Shown here piece by piece: positions 48,247-58,171 of a stretch of DNA of 64,000 bases. A program made the position numbers and the translations under genes. The DNA lies in the NCBI RefSeq assembly GCF_010727125.1, contig NZ_AP022564.1, forward strand, positions 1,364,001 to 1,428,000, given 5' to 3'. The DNA is from Mycolicibacter terrae (GTDB lineage Bacteria > Actinomycetota > Actinomycetes > Mycobacteriales > Mycobacteriaceae). The notes under the pieces are model-generated. The model had not been told where the DNA came from. It did not search any database and worked only from the letters and a program-made list of their open reading frames with translations. Each line of letters starts with the position of its first letter. The stretch's first letter is position 1.

Positions 48247-49118
48247 CTGCCAGCGAGAACGCACCGAACGACCGCCACCTCGCGCAGCCCGCGGTCCATC
48301 CACGTCGCATTCGGTTCAATTACCCGGTCGCGGCGCTGGACCGCCACTTCGTCGCCGGCGACCTGGTGATGAGCCATCTCATTGCGCACCTTTCGGCGGT
48401 GTTTCCCGAGGGCGAGGACTTCTTCGTGCGTTCGGTGCGCCACTACGCCGACCAGATCACCGATCCGGAATTGAAGGAACGCGTCAAAGGATTTGTCGGA
48501 CAAGAGGTATCGCACGGCCGCGAACACCGTGCCCTCAATGAGCGTCTGCAGCAGATGAGCTACCCCACCCGCCGGATCGACCGGCTTGTGCACCGGCGCC
48601 TCAAGGCGGCCGAGCGGCGGTTCTCGCCGCTGACCTGCCTGGCCATCACCGCCGCGCTCGAGCACTTCACCGCGGTTTTCGCCGAGACCCTGCTCAGTGA
48701 CGAACGAGCCCAGGCCCTGCTGGGCACGACGGAAGTGCGCTCGATGCTGCTGTGGCACGCCATCGAGGAATCCGAGCACCGCTCGGTGGCGTTCGACGTC
48801 TACCGTGCGGTCGGCGGTGACGAGATCCGGCGCATCCGGACCATGCGGGTCATCCGGTTCAGCTTTCCCATCGCCGTCACGGTGAACTCGATCCTCTCGA
48901 TGTTCACCGACCGGGCCGCGTATAACCCGGTGCGGCTCGTTCGCAGCTTTGCCGCACTGCGGCATTCGCCGTTTCTGACCCGGGCCGTTTTCAGCCGGCT
49001 CGGCGACTACAACAGGTACGGCTTCCACCCCGACGACCATGACAACACCGCGCTGCTGGAGCACTGGACGGCGGCCTTGTTCGGCGAACATGGGTCGCTC
49101 GTCGACCACCTGCACTGA
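48243..49118 (+). CDS. metal-dependent hydrolase (PF10118), ferritin-like
   Basis: A 291-residue protein of the putative metal-dependent hydrolase family. Carboxylate/histidine motifs suited to a di-metal helical bundle are visible: FPEGEDFFVRSVRHY, GQEVSHGREHRALNE, TAALEHFTAVFAE and HAIEESEHRSVAFDVY. The C-terminal FSFPIAVTVNSILSMF could contact the membrane. It is translationally coupled to the TetR gene that probably controls it. No substrate is established for the family. Confidence 0.83.
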   Translation: MTASENAPNDRHLAQPAVHPRRIRFNYPVAALDRHFVAGDLVMSHLIAHLSAVFPEGEDFFVRSVRHYADQITDPELKERVKGFVGQEVSHGREHRALNERLQQMSYPTRRIDRLVHRRLKAAERRFSPLTCLAITAALEHFTAVFAETLLSDERAQALLGTTEVRSMLLWHAIEESEHRSVAFDVYRAVGGDEIRRIRTMRVIRFSFPIAVTVNSILSMFTDRAAYNPVRLVRSFAALRHSPFLTRAVFSRLGDYNRYGFHPDDHDNTALLEHWTAALFGEHGSLVDHLH

Positions 49119-49135
49119 GAACGCCCACCGCTTAT

Positions 49136-49165
49136 TTGACGCCCGGTCGGTCCAGGGACTACCGT
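49136..49165 (+). promoter_or_regulatory. likely ilvB promoter
   Basis: TTGACG (49136-49141) and TACCGT (49160-49165) are 18 bp apart and resemble -35 and -10 elements of the main sigma factor. A start about seven bases after the -10 would fall at 49172-49174, on or next to the leader peptide ATG, so that message would be leaderless or nearly so. Confidence 0.55.
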
Positions 49166-49173
49166 CTTCGGCT

Positions 49174-49224
49174 ATGGACAACGGCATGCTCGTAGTAGCC
49201 CCCTGCGCGTTGGTTGTTGCCTGA
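49174..49224 (+). CDS. ilvL: ilvB leader peptide
   Basis: Sixteen codons: MDNGMLVVAPCALVVA, then TGA. Six of them are Val or Leu, grouped as LVV and LVV, the typical content of a leader that senses branched-chain aminoacyl-tRNA. The second LVV group lies inside the 5' arm of the first hairpin (49204-49213). No Shine-Dalgarno sequence precedes it, consistent with leaderless translation from the promoter just upstream. Analogous leaders are known for ilvB of corynebacteria. Confidence 0.8.
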   Translation: MDNGMLVVAPCALVVA

Positions 49225-49245
49225 GCTTCCAACCACCAACGCGCA
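49204..49245 (+). promoter_or_regulatory. ilvB attenuator: first stem-loop
   Basis: TGCGCGTTGG (49204-49213) pairs perfectly with CCAACGCGCA (49236-49245). The 5' arm is within the leader codons for Cys-Ala-Leu-Val. The 3' arm ends in the bases that open the terminator stem. A ribosome stalled at the Leu/Val codons would change which hairpins can form. Confidence 0.7.
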
Positions 49246-49281
49246 ACCCTCGTGCAGCAGCTGAGCTGGCGGGGGTTTTTT
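49245..49281 (+). terminator. ilvB attenuator: intrinsic terminator
   Basis: AACCC (49245-49249) pairs with GGGTT near 49273-49277, with an inner CAGC/GCTG stem, followed by TTTTTT up to 49281. It lies between the leader peptide and ilvB (start 49325). A true U-tract terminator is uncommon in mycobacteria and supports transcriptional attenuation. Confidence 0.72.
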
Positions 49282-49324
49282 GTTGCCACCAGTCCAGATC
49301 ACCAGAGAAATTGAAGAGGAAACC

Positions 49325-51196
49325 GTGAGCGCACCCACCACGCGACCGCCGCAGCGGTCGGCCGCAACCGACGGGCCGCAGCCGGCCAACGGGACCCCCT
49401 CCGCCGACAAAGCCAAAGCAGCCGCCAGACGCGTCGCACCCGAGCAGATGACCGGTGCCCAGTCGGTGATCCGGTCGCTGGAGGAACTCGACGTCGACGT
49501 CATCTTCGGCATCCCCGGTGGAGCCGTGCTGCCGGTCTATGACCCGCTGTTCGACTCCAAGAAGCTGCGCCACGTGCTGGTCCGCCACGAGCAGGGTGCC
49601 GGGCACGCCGCCAGCGGCTACGCGCACGCCACCGGGCGGGTGGGGGTGTGCATGGCCACCTCGGGTCCGGGTGCCACCAACCTGGTCACCCCGCTGGCCG
49701 ACGCGCAGATGGACTCCATCCCGGTGGTGGCCATCACCGGGCAGGTCGGCCGCGCACTGATCGGCACCGACGCCTTCCAGGAGGCCGACATCTCCGGCAT
49801 CACCATGCCGATCACCAAGCACAACTTTCTGGTTCGCAACGGCGACGACATTCCCCGGGTGATCGCCGAGGCGTTCCACATCGCGGCAAGCGGACGGCCC
49901 GGAGCAGTTCTCGTCGACATCCCCAAGGACATTTTGCAGGGTCAGTGCACCTTCGCCTGGCCGCCGAAGCTGGACCTGCCCGGCTACAAGCCCACCACCA
50001 AACCGCACAGTCGGCAGATCCGCGAGGCCGCCAAGCTGATCGCCGCGGCGCGCCGGCCGGTGCTGTATGCCGGCGGCGGCGTGATCCGCGGCGAGGCATG
50101 CGAACAGCTGGCCGAGCTGGCCGAGTTGACCGGCATCCCGGTGGTCACCACGTTGATGGCCCGCGGCGCCTTCCCGGACAGCCACCGCCAGCACCTGGGT
50201 ATGCCCGGCATGCACGGCACCGTCGCGGCGGTCGCCGGCCTGCAGCGCTCCGATCTGCTGATCACCCTGGGCGCCCGCTTCGACGACCGGGTCACCGGTC
50301 AGCTGGACTCGTTCGCCCCGGACGCCAAGGTCATCCACGCCGATATCGACCCGGCCGAGATCGGCAAGAACCGGCACGCCGACGTGCCGATTGTCGGCGA
50401 CGTCAAGGCCGTCATCACCGAGCTGATCGGCGCACTGCGCCACGAGAAGACGGACCTCGGAAGCGATCTCACGGATTGGTGGGCCTACCTCGACGACGTG
50501 CGCGCCACCTACCCGCTGAGCTACGGCCCGCAAAGCGACGGCAGCCTGTCCCCGGAATACGTGATCGAGACCCTGGGCCGCATCGCGGGGCCGGACGCCG
50601 TCTATGTCGCCGGCGTGGGCCAGCACCAGATGTGGGCCGCGCAGTTCGTCCACTACGAAAAGCCGCGCACCTGGCTGAATTCGGGTGGCCTGGGCACCAT
50701 GGGCTTCGCGATCCCGGCGGCGATGGGGGCCAAGATGGGCCGCCCGGACGCCGAGGTGTGGGCGATCGACGGTGACGGCTGTTTTCAGATGACCAACCAG
50801 GAACTGGCCACCTGCGCCATCGAGGGCATGCCGATCAAGGTCGCGCTGATCAACAACGGCAACCTGGGCATGGTGCGCCAGTGGCAGACCCTGTTCTACG
50901 GGGAGCGCTATTCACAGACCGACCTGGCCACCCACTCGCACCGCATTCCCGACTTCGTCATGCTGGCTGAGGCGCTCGGTTGCGTCGGATTGCGTTGCGA
51001 GCGTGAAGAAGACGTCGAAGACGTCATCAATCAGGCGCGGGCGATCACCGATCGCCCGGTGGTGATCGACTTCATCGTCGGCGCGGACGCGCAGGTGTGG
51101 CCGATGGTGGCCGCCGGTACCAGCAACGACGAGATCCAGGCCGCCCGCGGTATCCGGCCGCTGTTCGACGACGACAACAACGAGGGGCACGCCTGA
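49325..51196 (+). CDS. ilvB: acetolactate synthase large subunit
   Basis: A 623-residue thiamine-diphosphate enzyme making acetolactate and acetohydroxybutyrate, the first common step of Val, Leu and Ile synthesis. The catalytic glutamate is in [20 protein letters not shown]. The FAD region includes [16 protein letters not shown]. The ThDP motif runs from [19 protein letters not shown] to [21 protein letters not shown] precedes GTG 49325. It overlaps ilvN by one base. Expression is probably controlled by the attenuator at 49174-49281. Confidence 0.96.
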   Translation: MSAPTTRPPQRSAATDGPQPANGTPSADKAKAAARRVAPEQMTGAQSVIRSLEELDVDVIFGIPGGAVLPVYDPLFDSKKLRHVLVRHEQGAGHAASGYAHATGRVGVCMATSGPGATNLVTPLADAQMDSIPVVAITGQVGRALIGTDAFQEADISGITMPITKHNFLVRNGDDIPRVIAEAFHIAASGRPGAVLVDIPKDILQGQCTFAWPPKLDLPGYKPTTKPHSRQIREAAKLIAAARRPVLYAGGGVIRGEACEQLAELAELTGIPVVTTLMARGAFPDSHRQHLGMPGMHGTVAAVAGLQRSDLLITLGARFDDRVTGQLDSFAPDAKVIHADIDPAEIGKNRHADVPIVGDVKAVITELIGALRHEKTDLGSDLTDWWAYLDDVRATYPLSYGPQSDGSLSPEYVIETLGRIAGPDAVYVAGVGQHQMWAAQFVHYEKPRTWLNSGGLGTMGFAIPAAMGAKMGRPDAEVWAIDGDGCFQMTNQELATCAIEGMPIKVALINNGNLGMVRQWQTLFYGERYSQTDLATHSHRIPDFVMLAEALGCVGLRCEREEDVEDVINQARAITDRPVVIDFIVGADAQVWPMVAAGTSNDEIQAARGIRPLFDDDNNEGHA

Positions 51197-51708
51197 TGAC
51201 CGCCAGTTGGAAGACCCATACGTTGTCGGTGCTGGTCGAGGACAAACCCGGCGTGCTGGCCCGGGTGGCGGCATTGTTCTCCCGGCGCGGCTTCAACATC
51301 GAGTCGCTTGCCGTCGGTGCCACCGAGACCAAGAACATGTCGCGGATGACGATCGTGGTCTCGGTGGAGGACATTCCACTGGAACAGATCACCAAGCAGC
51401 TCAACAAGCTGATCAACGTCATCAAGATCGTCGAGCAGGAGGACGACAACTCGGTCTCCCGTGAGATCGCGCTGATCAAGGTCCGCGCCGACGCCGGTAC
51501 CCGCGGCCAGATCGTCGAGGCGGTGAACCTGTTCCGCGCCAGGGTGATCGACGTTTCCCCGGAGTCGCTGATCATCGAGGCCACCGGCACCCCGGCCAAG
51601 TTCGAGGCGTTGTTGCGGGTGCTGGAGCCTTATGGCATCCGTGAGATCGTCCAATCGGGTCTCGTATCGTTGTCACGCGGTCCGCGCGGCATCGGTACGG
51701 CCAAATAA
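51196..51708 (+). CDS. ilvN: acetolactate synthase small (regulatory) subunit
   Basis: A 170-residue subunit that activates IlvB and confers valine inhibition. The N-terminal ACT domain is HTLSVLVEDKPGVLARVAAL with FSRRGFNIESLAVG, and the C-terminal ALS_ss domain has ALIKVRADAGTRGQIVEAVN and SLIIEATGTPAKFEALL. ATG 51196 overlaps the ilvB stop (TGATG). ilvC follows after 50 bp. Confidence 0.95.
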   Translation: MTASWKTHTLSVLVEDKPGVLARVAALFSRRGFNIESLAVGATETKNMSRMTIVVSVEDIPLEQITKQLNKLINVIKIVEQEDDNSVSREIALIKVRADAGTRGQIVEAVNLFRARVIDVSPESLIIEATGTPAKFEALLRVLEPYGIREIVQSGLVSLSRGPRGIGTAK

Positions 51709-51752
51709 CTCCTACGCACATACTTCATCGAAGAACGAACAGAAAGAAGTGA

Positions 51753-52772
<1,020 letters not shown>

Positions 52773-52820
52773 TCACGTCCCGTCGTCGGCGCCACGGCGT
52801 TGGCGGCCGTGCTCGTGCGC

Positions 52821-52877
52821 CGAGATTGAAGCCACGCAGGCAAGATCCAAGCGAAGGCCTGCGTGGCTTCAATCTCG
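52821..52877. repeat. perfect 21-bp inverted repeat between ilvC and serA
   Basis: Arm CGAGATTGAAGCCACGCAGG plus C (52821-52841) is exactly complementary to 52857-52877, around a 15-base loop. It is the main feature of the 294-bp gap 52773-53066, which holds no convincing gene. It has no T tract. The perfect arms suggest a dispersed intergenic element or a strong mRNA hairpin at the end of ilvBNC rather than a simple terminator. Confidence 0.75.
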
Positions 52878-53066
52878 CGGCGGTCGGGCTGATTCATCGG
52901 CCCGCGGGTTCACCCTGTTCGGCAGCAGCTGCGGGTGTTCGTCGCCCGGCGGCGCAACCGCATGGACGTCGTCGTTAGGCGCGTATCGACAGGGTTCACC
53001 CGAGCACCGATCTGAAAGGGTTGCGCCCGGCTCAAACACCCAGACGGCGATCGTTAGGCTGTCCGG

Positions 53067-54653
53067 GTGACTCTGCCCGTGGTTTTGATCGCTGACAAAC
53101 TCGCCCAATCCACCGTCGCCGCCCTCGGTGACCAGGTCGAGGTTCGCTGGGTCGACGGCCCGGACCGAGACAAGCTGCTGGCCGCGGTACCGGACGCGGA
53201 CGCGCTGCTGGTGCGCTCGGCCACCACCGTCGATGCCGAAGTCCTCGCGGCCGGCACCAAGCTCAAGATCGTGGCCCGCGCCGGGGTCGGTCTGGACAAC
53301 GTCGACGTCGATGCCGCCACCGCGCGCGGGGTGCTGGTGGTCAACGCCCCGACCTCGAACATTCACAGCGCCGCCGAGCACGCGATCGCGCTGATGCTGG
53401 CCGCCGCCCGGCAGATCCCGGCGGCCGACGCCTCCCTGCACGCCCGGGAGTGGAAGCGCTCGTCGTTCTCCGGCACCGAGATCTTCGACCACACCGTCGG
53501 CGTGGTCGGGCTGGGCCGGATCGGCCAGCTGGTCGCTCAGCGTCTGGCCGCGTTCGGTGCCCACATCATCGCCTACGACCCCTACGTCTCGGCCGCGCTT
53601 GCCGCGCAGCTGGGCATCGAGCTGCTGCCCCTCGACGAGCTGCTGGCCCGCGCCGACTTCATTTCGGTGCACCTGCCGAAGACCCCGGAGACCGCGGGCC
53701 TGATCGGCAAGGAGGCGCTGGCCAAGACCAAGCCGGGCGTGATCATCGTCAACGCCGCCCGCGGCGGGCTGATCGACGAGGCCGCGCTGGCCGAGGCGAT
53801 CACCAGCGGCCACGTGCGCGCCGCCGGCCTGGACGTGTTCGCCACCGAGCCGTGCACCGACTCCCCACTGTTCGGCCTGCCGCAGGTGGTGGTGACCCCG
53901 CACCTGGGCGCCTCCACCGCCGAGGCCCAGGACCGGGCCGGCACCGACGTCGCCAAGAGCGTCAAGCTGGCGCTGGCCGGGGAATTCGTGCCGGACGCGG
54001 TCAACGTCGGCGGTGGCGCGGTCAGTGAGGAAGTCGCGCCCTGGCTGGACCTGGTGCGCAAACTCGGGCTGCTCGCCGGTGCACTCTCCGACGGCCTGCC
54101 GGTGTCGCTGTCGGTTCAGGTACGCGGCGAGTTGGCCTCCGAAGACGTTGAGGTGCTGCGGCTTTCGGCCCTGCGCGGCCTTTTCTCGGCTGTCATCGAG
54201 GATCCGGTGACGTTTGTCAACGCGCCGGCGCTGGCCGCCGAACGAGGGGTGGACGCCGAAATCGGCACCGCCAGCGAAAGTCCCAATCACCGCAGCGTCG
54301 TCGAGCTCAGGGCGGTGGCCGCCGACGGGGCGGTCGTCACGGTGGCCGGGACCCTGTCCGGCCCGCATCTGGTGGAGAAGATCGTCCAGATCAACGGCCG
54401 GCACTTCGACCTGCGGGCCGAGGGCGTCAACCTGATCATCAACTACACCGACCAGCCCGGGGCACTGGGCAAGATCGGCACCCTGCTGGGTTCCGCCGGC
54501 ATCAACATCCATGCCGCACAACTCTCCGAGGACGCCGAGGGCCCCGCGGCGACGATCCTGCTGCGGGTGGACCGCCAGGTGCCCGCCGATGTGCAATCGG
54601 CGATCAGCGCAGCCGTCGGCGCCAACAAGATCGAGGAGGTCGACCTGGTATGA
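53067..54653 (+). CDS. serA: D-3-phosphoglycerate dehydrogenase
   Basis: A 528-residue enzyme, same length as M. tuberculosis SerA1, for the first step of serine synthesis. NAD site: [18 protein letters not shown]. Catalytic Arg in [10 protein letters not shown], Glu in [10 protein letters not shown] and His in [18 protein letters not shown]. An intervening regulatory domain and a C-terminal ACT domain ([20 protein letters not shown]) follow and allow serine inhibition. It overlaps leuB as ATGA. Confidence 0.95.
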   Translation: MTLPVVLIADKLAQSTVAALGDQVEVRWVDGPDRDKLLAAVPDADALLVRSATTVDAEVLAAGTKLKIVARAGVGLDNVDVDAATARGVLVVNAPTSNIHSAAEHAIALMLAAARQIPAADASLHAREWKRSSFSGTEIFDHTVGVVGLGRIGQLVAQRLAAFGAHIIAYDPYVSAALAAQLGIELLPLDELLARADFISVHLPKTPETAGLIGKEALAKTKPGVIIVNAARGGLIDEAALAEAITSGHVRAAGLDVFATEPCTDSPLFGLPQVVVTPHLGASTAEAQDRAGTDVAKSVKLALAGEFVPDAVNVGGGAVSEEVAPWLDLVRKLGLLAGALSDGLPVSLSVQVRGELASEDVEVLRLSALRGLFSAVIEDPVTFVNAPALAAERGVDAEIGTASESPNHRSVVELRAVAADGAVVTVAGTLSGPHLVEKIVQINGRHFDLRAEGVNLIINYTDQPGALGKIGTLLGSAGINIHAAQLSEDAEGPAATILLRVDRQVPADVQSAISAAVGANKIEEVDLV

Positions 54654-55666
54654 GCGTCAAACTCGCGGTCATCCCCGGCGACGGCATCGGTCCTGAGGTC
54701 ATCACCGAAGCCGTCAAGGTGCTCGACGCAGTGCTGCCCGGCACCGAGAAGACCACCTACGACCTGGGCGCCAAGCGTTATCACGCCACCGGTGAGGTCC
54801 TGCCGGACTCGGTGCTCGACGAGATCCGCGGCCACGACGTGATCCTGCTCGGCGCCATCGGCGACCCGTCGGTGCCGTCCGGTGTGCTCGAGCGCGGCCT
54901 GCTGCTGCACGCCCGGTTCGCGCTGGACCACCACGTCAACCTGCGGCCCAGCCGGCTCTACCCGGGGGTCGCCAGCCCGCTGGCCGATCCGCCGGAGATC
55001 GACTTCGTGGTGGTGCGCGAAGGCACCGAGGGGCCCTACACCGGCAACGGCGGGGCGCTTCGGGTCGGCACCGCCCACGAGGTCGCCACCGAGGTCAGCG
55101 TCAACACCGCCTACGGCGTGGCCCGGGTGGTGCGCTTCGCCTTCGAGAAGGCCCGGCAGCGCCGCAAGCATCTGACCCTGGTGCACAAGAACAACGTGCT
55201 GACCTACGCCGGGTCGCTGTGGACACGTACGGTGGCCGAGATCGGTGCGGAGTACCCGGACGTCGAGACGGCCTACACCCACGTCGACGCCGCCACCATT
55301 TATTTGGTCAACGACCCCGGCCGCTTCGACGTGATCGTCAGCGACAACCTGTTCGGTGACATCATCACCGACCTGGCCGGCGCGGTGTGCGGTGGGATCG
55401 GGTTGGCGGCCAGCGGCAACATCGACGCCACCGGCACCAACCCGTCGATGTTCGAACCGGTGCACGGCAGCGCCCCGGACATCGCCGGGCAGGGCATCGC
55501 CGACCCGACCGCGGCGGTGATGTCGGTGGCGATGCTGCTGGGCCACATCGGTGAGCACGACGCCGCCGCCCGGGTGGACGCGGCCGTCGAGCGGCACCTG
55601 GCGACCCGGGGAGGCCAGAAGCTGTCCACCGCCGCCACCGGCGATCGGATTCTGGGCCTGCTCTGA
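54650..55666 (+). CDS. leuB: 3-isopropylmalate dehydrogenase
   Basis: A 338-residue beta-decarboxylating dehydrogenase of leucine synthesis. [20 protein letters not shown] opens it. Substrate arginines lie in [12 protein letters not shown] and [15 protein letters not shown]. The metal site is [20 protein letters not shown], and NAD contacts include [23 protein letters not shown] 54650 overlaps serA. Its stop is 11 bp from the end of the convergent aromatic operon. Confidence 0.95.
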   Translation: MSVKLAVIPGDGIGPEVITEAVKVLDAVLPGTEKTTYDLGAKRYHATGEVLPDSVLDEIRGHDVILLGAIGDPSVPSGVLERGLLLHARFALDHHVNLRPSRLYPGVASPLADPPEIDFVVVREGTEGPYTGNGGALRVGTAHEVATEVSVNTAYGVARVVRFAFEKARQRRKHLTLVHKNNVLTYAGSLWTRTVAEIGAEYPDVETAYTHVDAATIYLVNDPGRFDVIVSDNLFGDIITDLAGAVCGGIGLAASGNIDATGTNPSMFEPVHGSAPDIAGQGIADPTAAVMSVAMLLGHIGEHDAAARVDAAVERHLATRGGQKLSTAATGDRILGLL

Positions 55667-55677
55667 AGCGGTAGCCG

Positions 55678-56352
55678 CTAGCTGAACCTGACGGGCAATC
55701 GGGCCGCGAGGTCAGCGACCGTGGTGCCGAAGGTTTCTCGTGCCCGGGTCGTTCCCGCGGCGGTGTCGATGCCGATGACTGCGTATTCGGTATAGACCCT
55801 GCTGACGCAGCGCAGAGCGGTCAGCGGATAGGTGCACGAGGGAACCAGTTTGGCGGCGCCGTCCTTGGTGAAGAGGTCCATCATCACGAACACGTTCTTG
55901 GCTCCGATCGCCAAGTCCATCGCTCCTCCGACGGCGGGAATCGCGTCCGGTTCCCCGGTGTGCCAGTTGGCCAGGTCACCGTGCTGACTGACCTGCAGTG
56001 CTCCGAGCACGCACACATCGAGGTGGCCGCCCCGCATCATTGCGAAGGAGTCGGCGTGATGGAAGTAGCAGGCCCCGGGCAGCTCGGTGACCGGAATCTT
56101 GCCGGCATTGGTGAGATCGGGATCGATGTCCTCGCCACGTGCTGCGGGTCCCATCCCGAGCATGCCGTTCTCGGTGTGCAGTACCACTGCGTCCTCGGGC
56201 GACAGGTGGTCGGCCACCAGTGTGGGCTGTCCGATGCCGAGATTGACGTACGAGCCCGCGGGGATGTCCCGGGCGATGACGGCGGCGAGTTCGTCGCGGG
56301 TCAGCGGACCGCGGTCGAGGTGCTCGATCGGACCGGCAGGGGTTGGTCTCAC
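55678..56352 (-). CDS. pcaJ: 3-oxoadipate CoA-transferase subunit B
   Basis: A 224-residue CoA-transferase B subunit. SYVNLGIGQPTLVADHL is the nucleotide/CoA loop, and the catalytic glutamate lies in LHTENGMLGMGP. GGAMDLAIGAKNVFVMMD and CVSRVYTEYAVIGID complete the pattern. With PcaI it moves CoA from succinyl-CoA to 3-oxoadipate. By sequence alone a succinyl-CoA:acetoacetate transferase (ScoB) is possible; the pca context decides. GTG 56352 overlaps pcaI. It is the last gene of the operon; no thiolase (pcaF) follows. Confidence 0.88.
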   Translation of the reverse strand: MRPTPAGPIEHLDRGPLTRDELAAVIARDIPAGSYVNLGIGQPTLVADHLSPEDAVVLHTENGMLGMGPAARGEDIDPDLTNAGKIPVTELPGACYFHHADSFAMMRGGHLDVCVLGALQVSQHGDLANWHTGEPDAIPAVGGAMDLAIGAKNVFVMMDLFTKDGAAKLVPSCTYPLTALRCVSRVYTEYAVIGIDTAAGTTRARETFGTTVADLAARLPVRFS

Positions 56353-57017
56353 GTGCTCGTCTCCAGGATCCGGTCGACGTAGATTCCCGGCGTGACAATC
56401 GCTTCGGCATCCAGCTGGCCGGTGTCGACGACCCGGGACACCTCAGCGACCGTCAGGGTGGCAGCGGTCGCCATCACCGGACCGAAGTTGCGTGCGGTCT
56501 TGCGATACACCAGGTTTCCCGCGCGATCTGCGACATGGGCCCGGATCAGCGCGACATCCCCGTGGATCGGGTACTCCAGCGCGTAATCGCTGCCGTCGAT
56601 GGTCCGGATCTCCTTGCCCTCGGTGAGCAGCGTGCCGACGCCGGTGGGGCAGTAGAACGCCCCGATGCCCGCACCGGCGGCGCGTATGCGTTCGGCCAGG
56701 TTGCCCTGCGGCACCAGTTCCAGGGCGACCTGGCCGGCGCGATACAGGCCGTCGAACACATAGGAATCGGGTTGTCGGGGAAACGAACAGATCACCTTGC
56801 GGACTAGGCCGGCGGCCAGCAACGCCGCCAGACCGGTATCGGCGTTGCCCGCATTGTTGCTGACGATGGTCAGATCGCCTGCTCCCCGGGCGATCAGTGC
56901 GTCGATCAGCACGGTGGGCATCCCGGCCATGCCGAATCCGCCCACCAAAATCGTGGCGCCGTCGGTCACGTCGGACAGCGCGTCGGCGGCGGAGTCGCAG
57001 ATTACCGTGCGGCTCAC
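56349..57017 (-). CDS. pcaI: 3-oxoadipate CoA-transferase subunit A
   Basis: A 222-residue CoA-transferase A subunit. GATILVGGFGMAGMPTVLID matches the family signature, followed by TIVSNNAGNADTGLAALLAA, VPQGNLAERIRAAGAGIGAF and YCPTGVGTLLTEGKE. GTG 57017 is chosen because the conserved SRTVICDSAADAL follows; it overlaps the PcaL stop as GTGA. It pairs with PcaJ. Confidence 0.88.
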   Translation of the reverse strand: MSRTVICDSAADALSDVTDGATILVGGFGMAGMPTVLIDALIARGAGDLTIVSNNAGNADTGLAALLAAGLVRKVICSFPRQPDSYVFDGLYRAGQVALELVPQGNLAERIRAAGAGIGAFYCPTGVGTLLTEGKEIRTIDGSDYALEYPIHGDVALIRAHVADRAGNLVYRKTARNFGPVMATAATLTVAEVSRVVDTGQLDAEAIVTPGIYVDRILETST

Positions 57018-58171
57018 CCAACGCTCTCCGGGCCGTCGTGGTCGGCGAGCACCTGCGCGGCGATACGGAACGCGGTATTGGCGTCGGGCACACCGCAATA
57101 GACCGCGGTCTGCAACAGCACCTCTTTGATCTCGTCGTTGCTCAGGCCGTTTCGGCGCGCTGCACGCAGATGCAGTGCCAACTCGTCATGGTGGCCGCGG
57201 GCCACGAGGGCGGTCAGCGTGATGATCGAGCGGCTGCGTCGGTCGAGGCCGTCTCGGGTCCAGACGCTGCCCCACGCGTAGCGCGTGATCAGGTCCTGGA
57301 AGTCGGCGGTGAACTCGGTGGTGTGGGCGATCGCACGGTCGACATGTGCGTCGCCGAGGACTTCTCGGCGCACCGACATGCCCGCGGTGTAGACCGGATC
57401 ACCCACCGCCAGATGGTCGAGAATCAGGCCGGCGGTCGCGTTGGGCGCCTCGAGTGGCGCGAGGTGGCCGACGCCGTCGAGTATCACAAGGCGGCCGTGT
57501 TCGACACCGGAAGCGATACGCCTCAGCGATTCCGGCGGAGTGGCGACATCCTCGGAGCCGGCGATGGCCAGCACCGGAGCGGTGATCTCAGCGAGCCGCG
57601 CGGTGACGTCGAAATCGGCCAGTGCCTCGCATGCCTGGGCGTACGATTCGTTGTCGGTGCGGCGCAGCGCATCTGAGAGTGCGGCGATGAGCTCGGGCTG
57701 GCGGTCGGCGAAAGCGGGGGCGAACCAGCGCTGTCGGGACAGCTCGATGATCGCGCCGGTGCCGGATGTCCGCACGGTGGTGGCACGGGTGGCCCAGTCC
57801 TCGGCACGACCGATGGTGGCGCCGGTGCACAGCAGCGTGGCGCTCGACACTCGGTCGGGGGCGTCGAGCAGCAACTGCAAACCGACCGCACCTCCGATGG
57901 AGTCACCGGCGTAGTGGAACGCGGCCCGTGGCGCGATGTCATCGACCAGGGCCAGCACGCCGGCCGCCAAATCCGGTATCCGGAACGGGGCCGCCGGACC
58001 GCGGCCGTGGCCGGGAAGGTCCCATCCGACGACGCGCAGATGTCCGGCGAGCCGCTCGGCGGCGCCGCCCCACAGGGCGGTGGCTGAGGTACCGAGCGAC
58101 GGCCCGAGCACGAGCAGGTCCGCGCCGGGCGGGCCGCCGAAGTCGGTGCCGACCAACCGCGGCACGCTCAT
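57014..58171 (-). CDS. pcaL: fused 3-oxoadipate enol-lactonase / 4-carboxymuconolactone decarboxylase
   Basis: A 385-residue fusion. Residues 1 to about 250 are an alpha/beta hydrolase (PcaD): nucleophile in HYAGDSIGGAVGLQLL, acid in IAGSEDVATPPE and His in DGVGHLAPLEAPNA. The remainder is the AhpD-like decarboxylase (PcaC): WTRDGLDRRSRSIITLTALV, GHHDELALHLRAARRNGLS and VLLQTAVYCGVPDANTAF. Together they take 4-carboxymuconolactone to 3-oxoadipate. Such PcaL fusions are known in actinobacteria. The gene overlaps both neighbours by four bases. Confidence 0.92.
   Translation of the reverse strand: MSVPRLVGTDFGGPPGADLLVLGPSLGTSATALWGGAAERLAGHLRVVGWDLPGHGRGPAAPFRIPDLAAGVLALVDDIAPRAAFHYAGDSIGGAVGLQLLLDAPDRVSSATLLCTGATIGRAEDWATRATTVRTSGTGAIIELSRQRWFAPAFADRQPELIAALSDALRRTDNESYAQACEALADFDVTARLAEITAPVLAIAGSEDVATPPESLRRIASGVEHGRLVILDGVGHLAPLEAPNATAGLILDHLAVGDPVYTAGMSVRREVLGDAHVDRAIAHTTEFTADFQDLITRYAWGSVWTRDGLDRRSRSIITLTALVARGHHDELALHLRAARRNGLSNDEIKEVLLQTAVYCGVPDANTAFRIAAQVLADHDGPESVG

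Noticed and set aside
52869..54596. A 575-codon open frame antisense to serA
   Set aside because: Low-complexity shadow of serA with no motif and no ribosome binding site.
55678..57017. Reading the two CoA-transferase subunits as a succinyl-CoA:acetoacetate transferase (ScoAB)
   Set aside because: The families are hard to tell apart by eye, but position at the end of a pca operon makes PcaIJ the better call.
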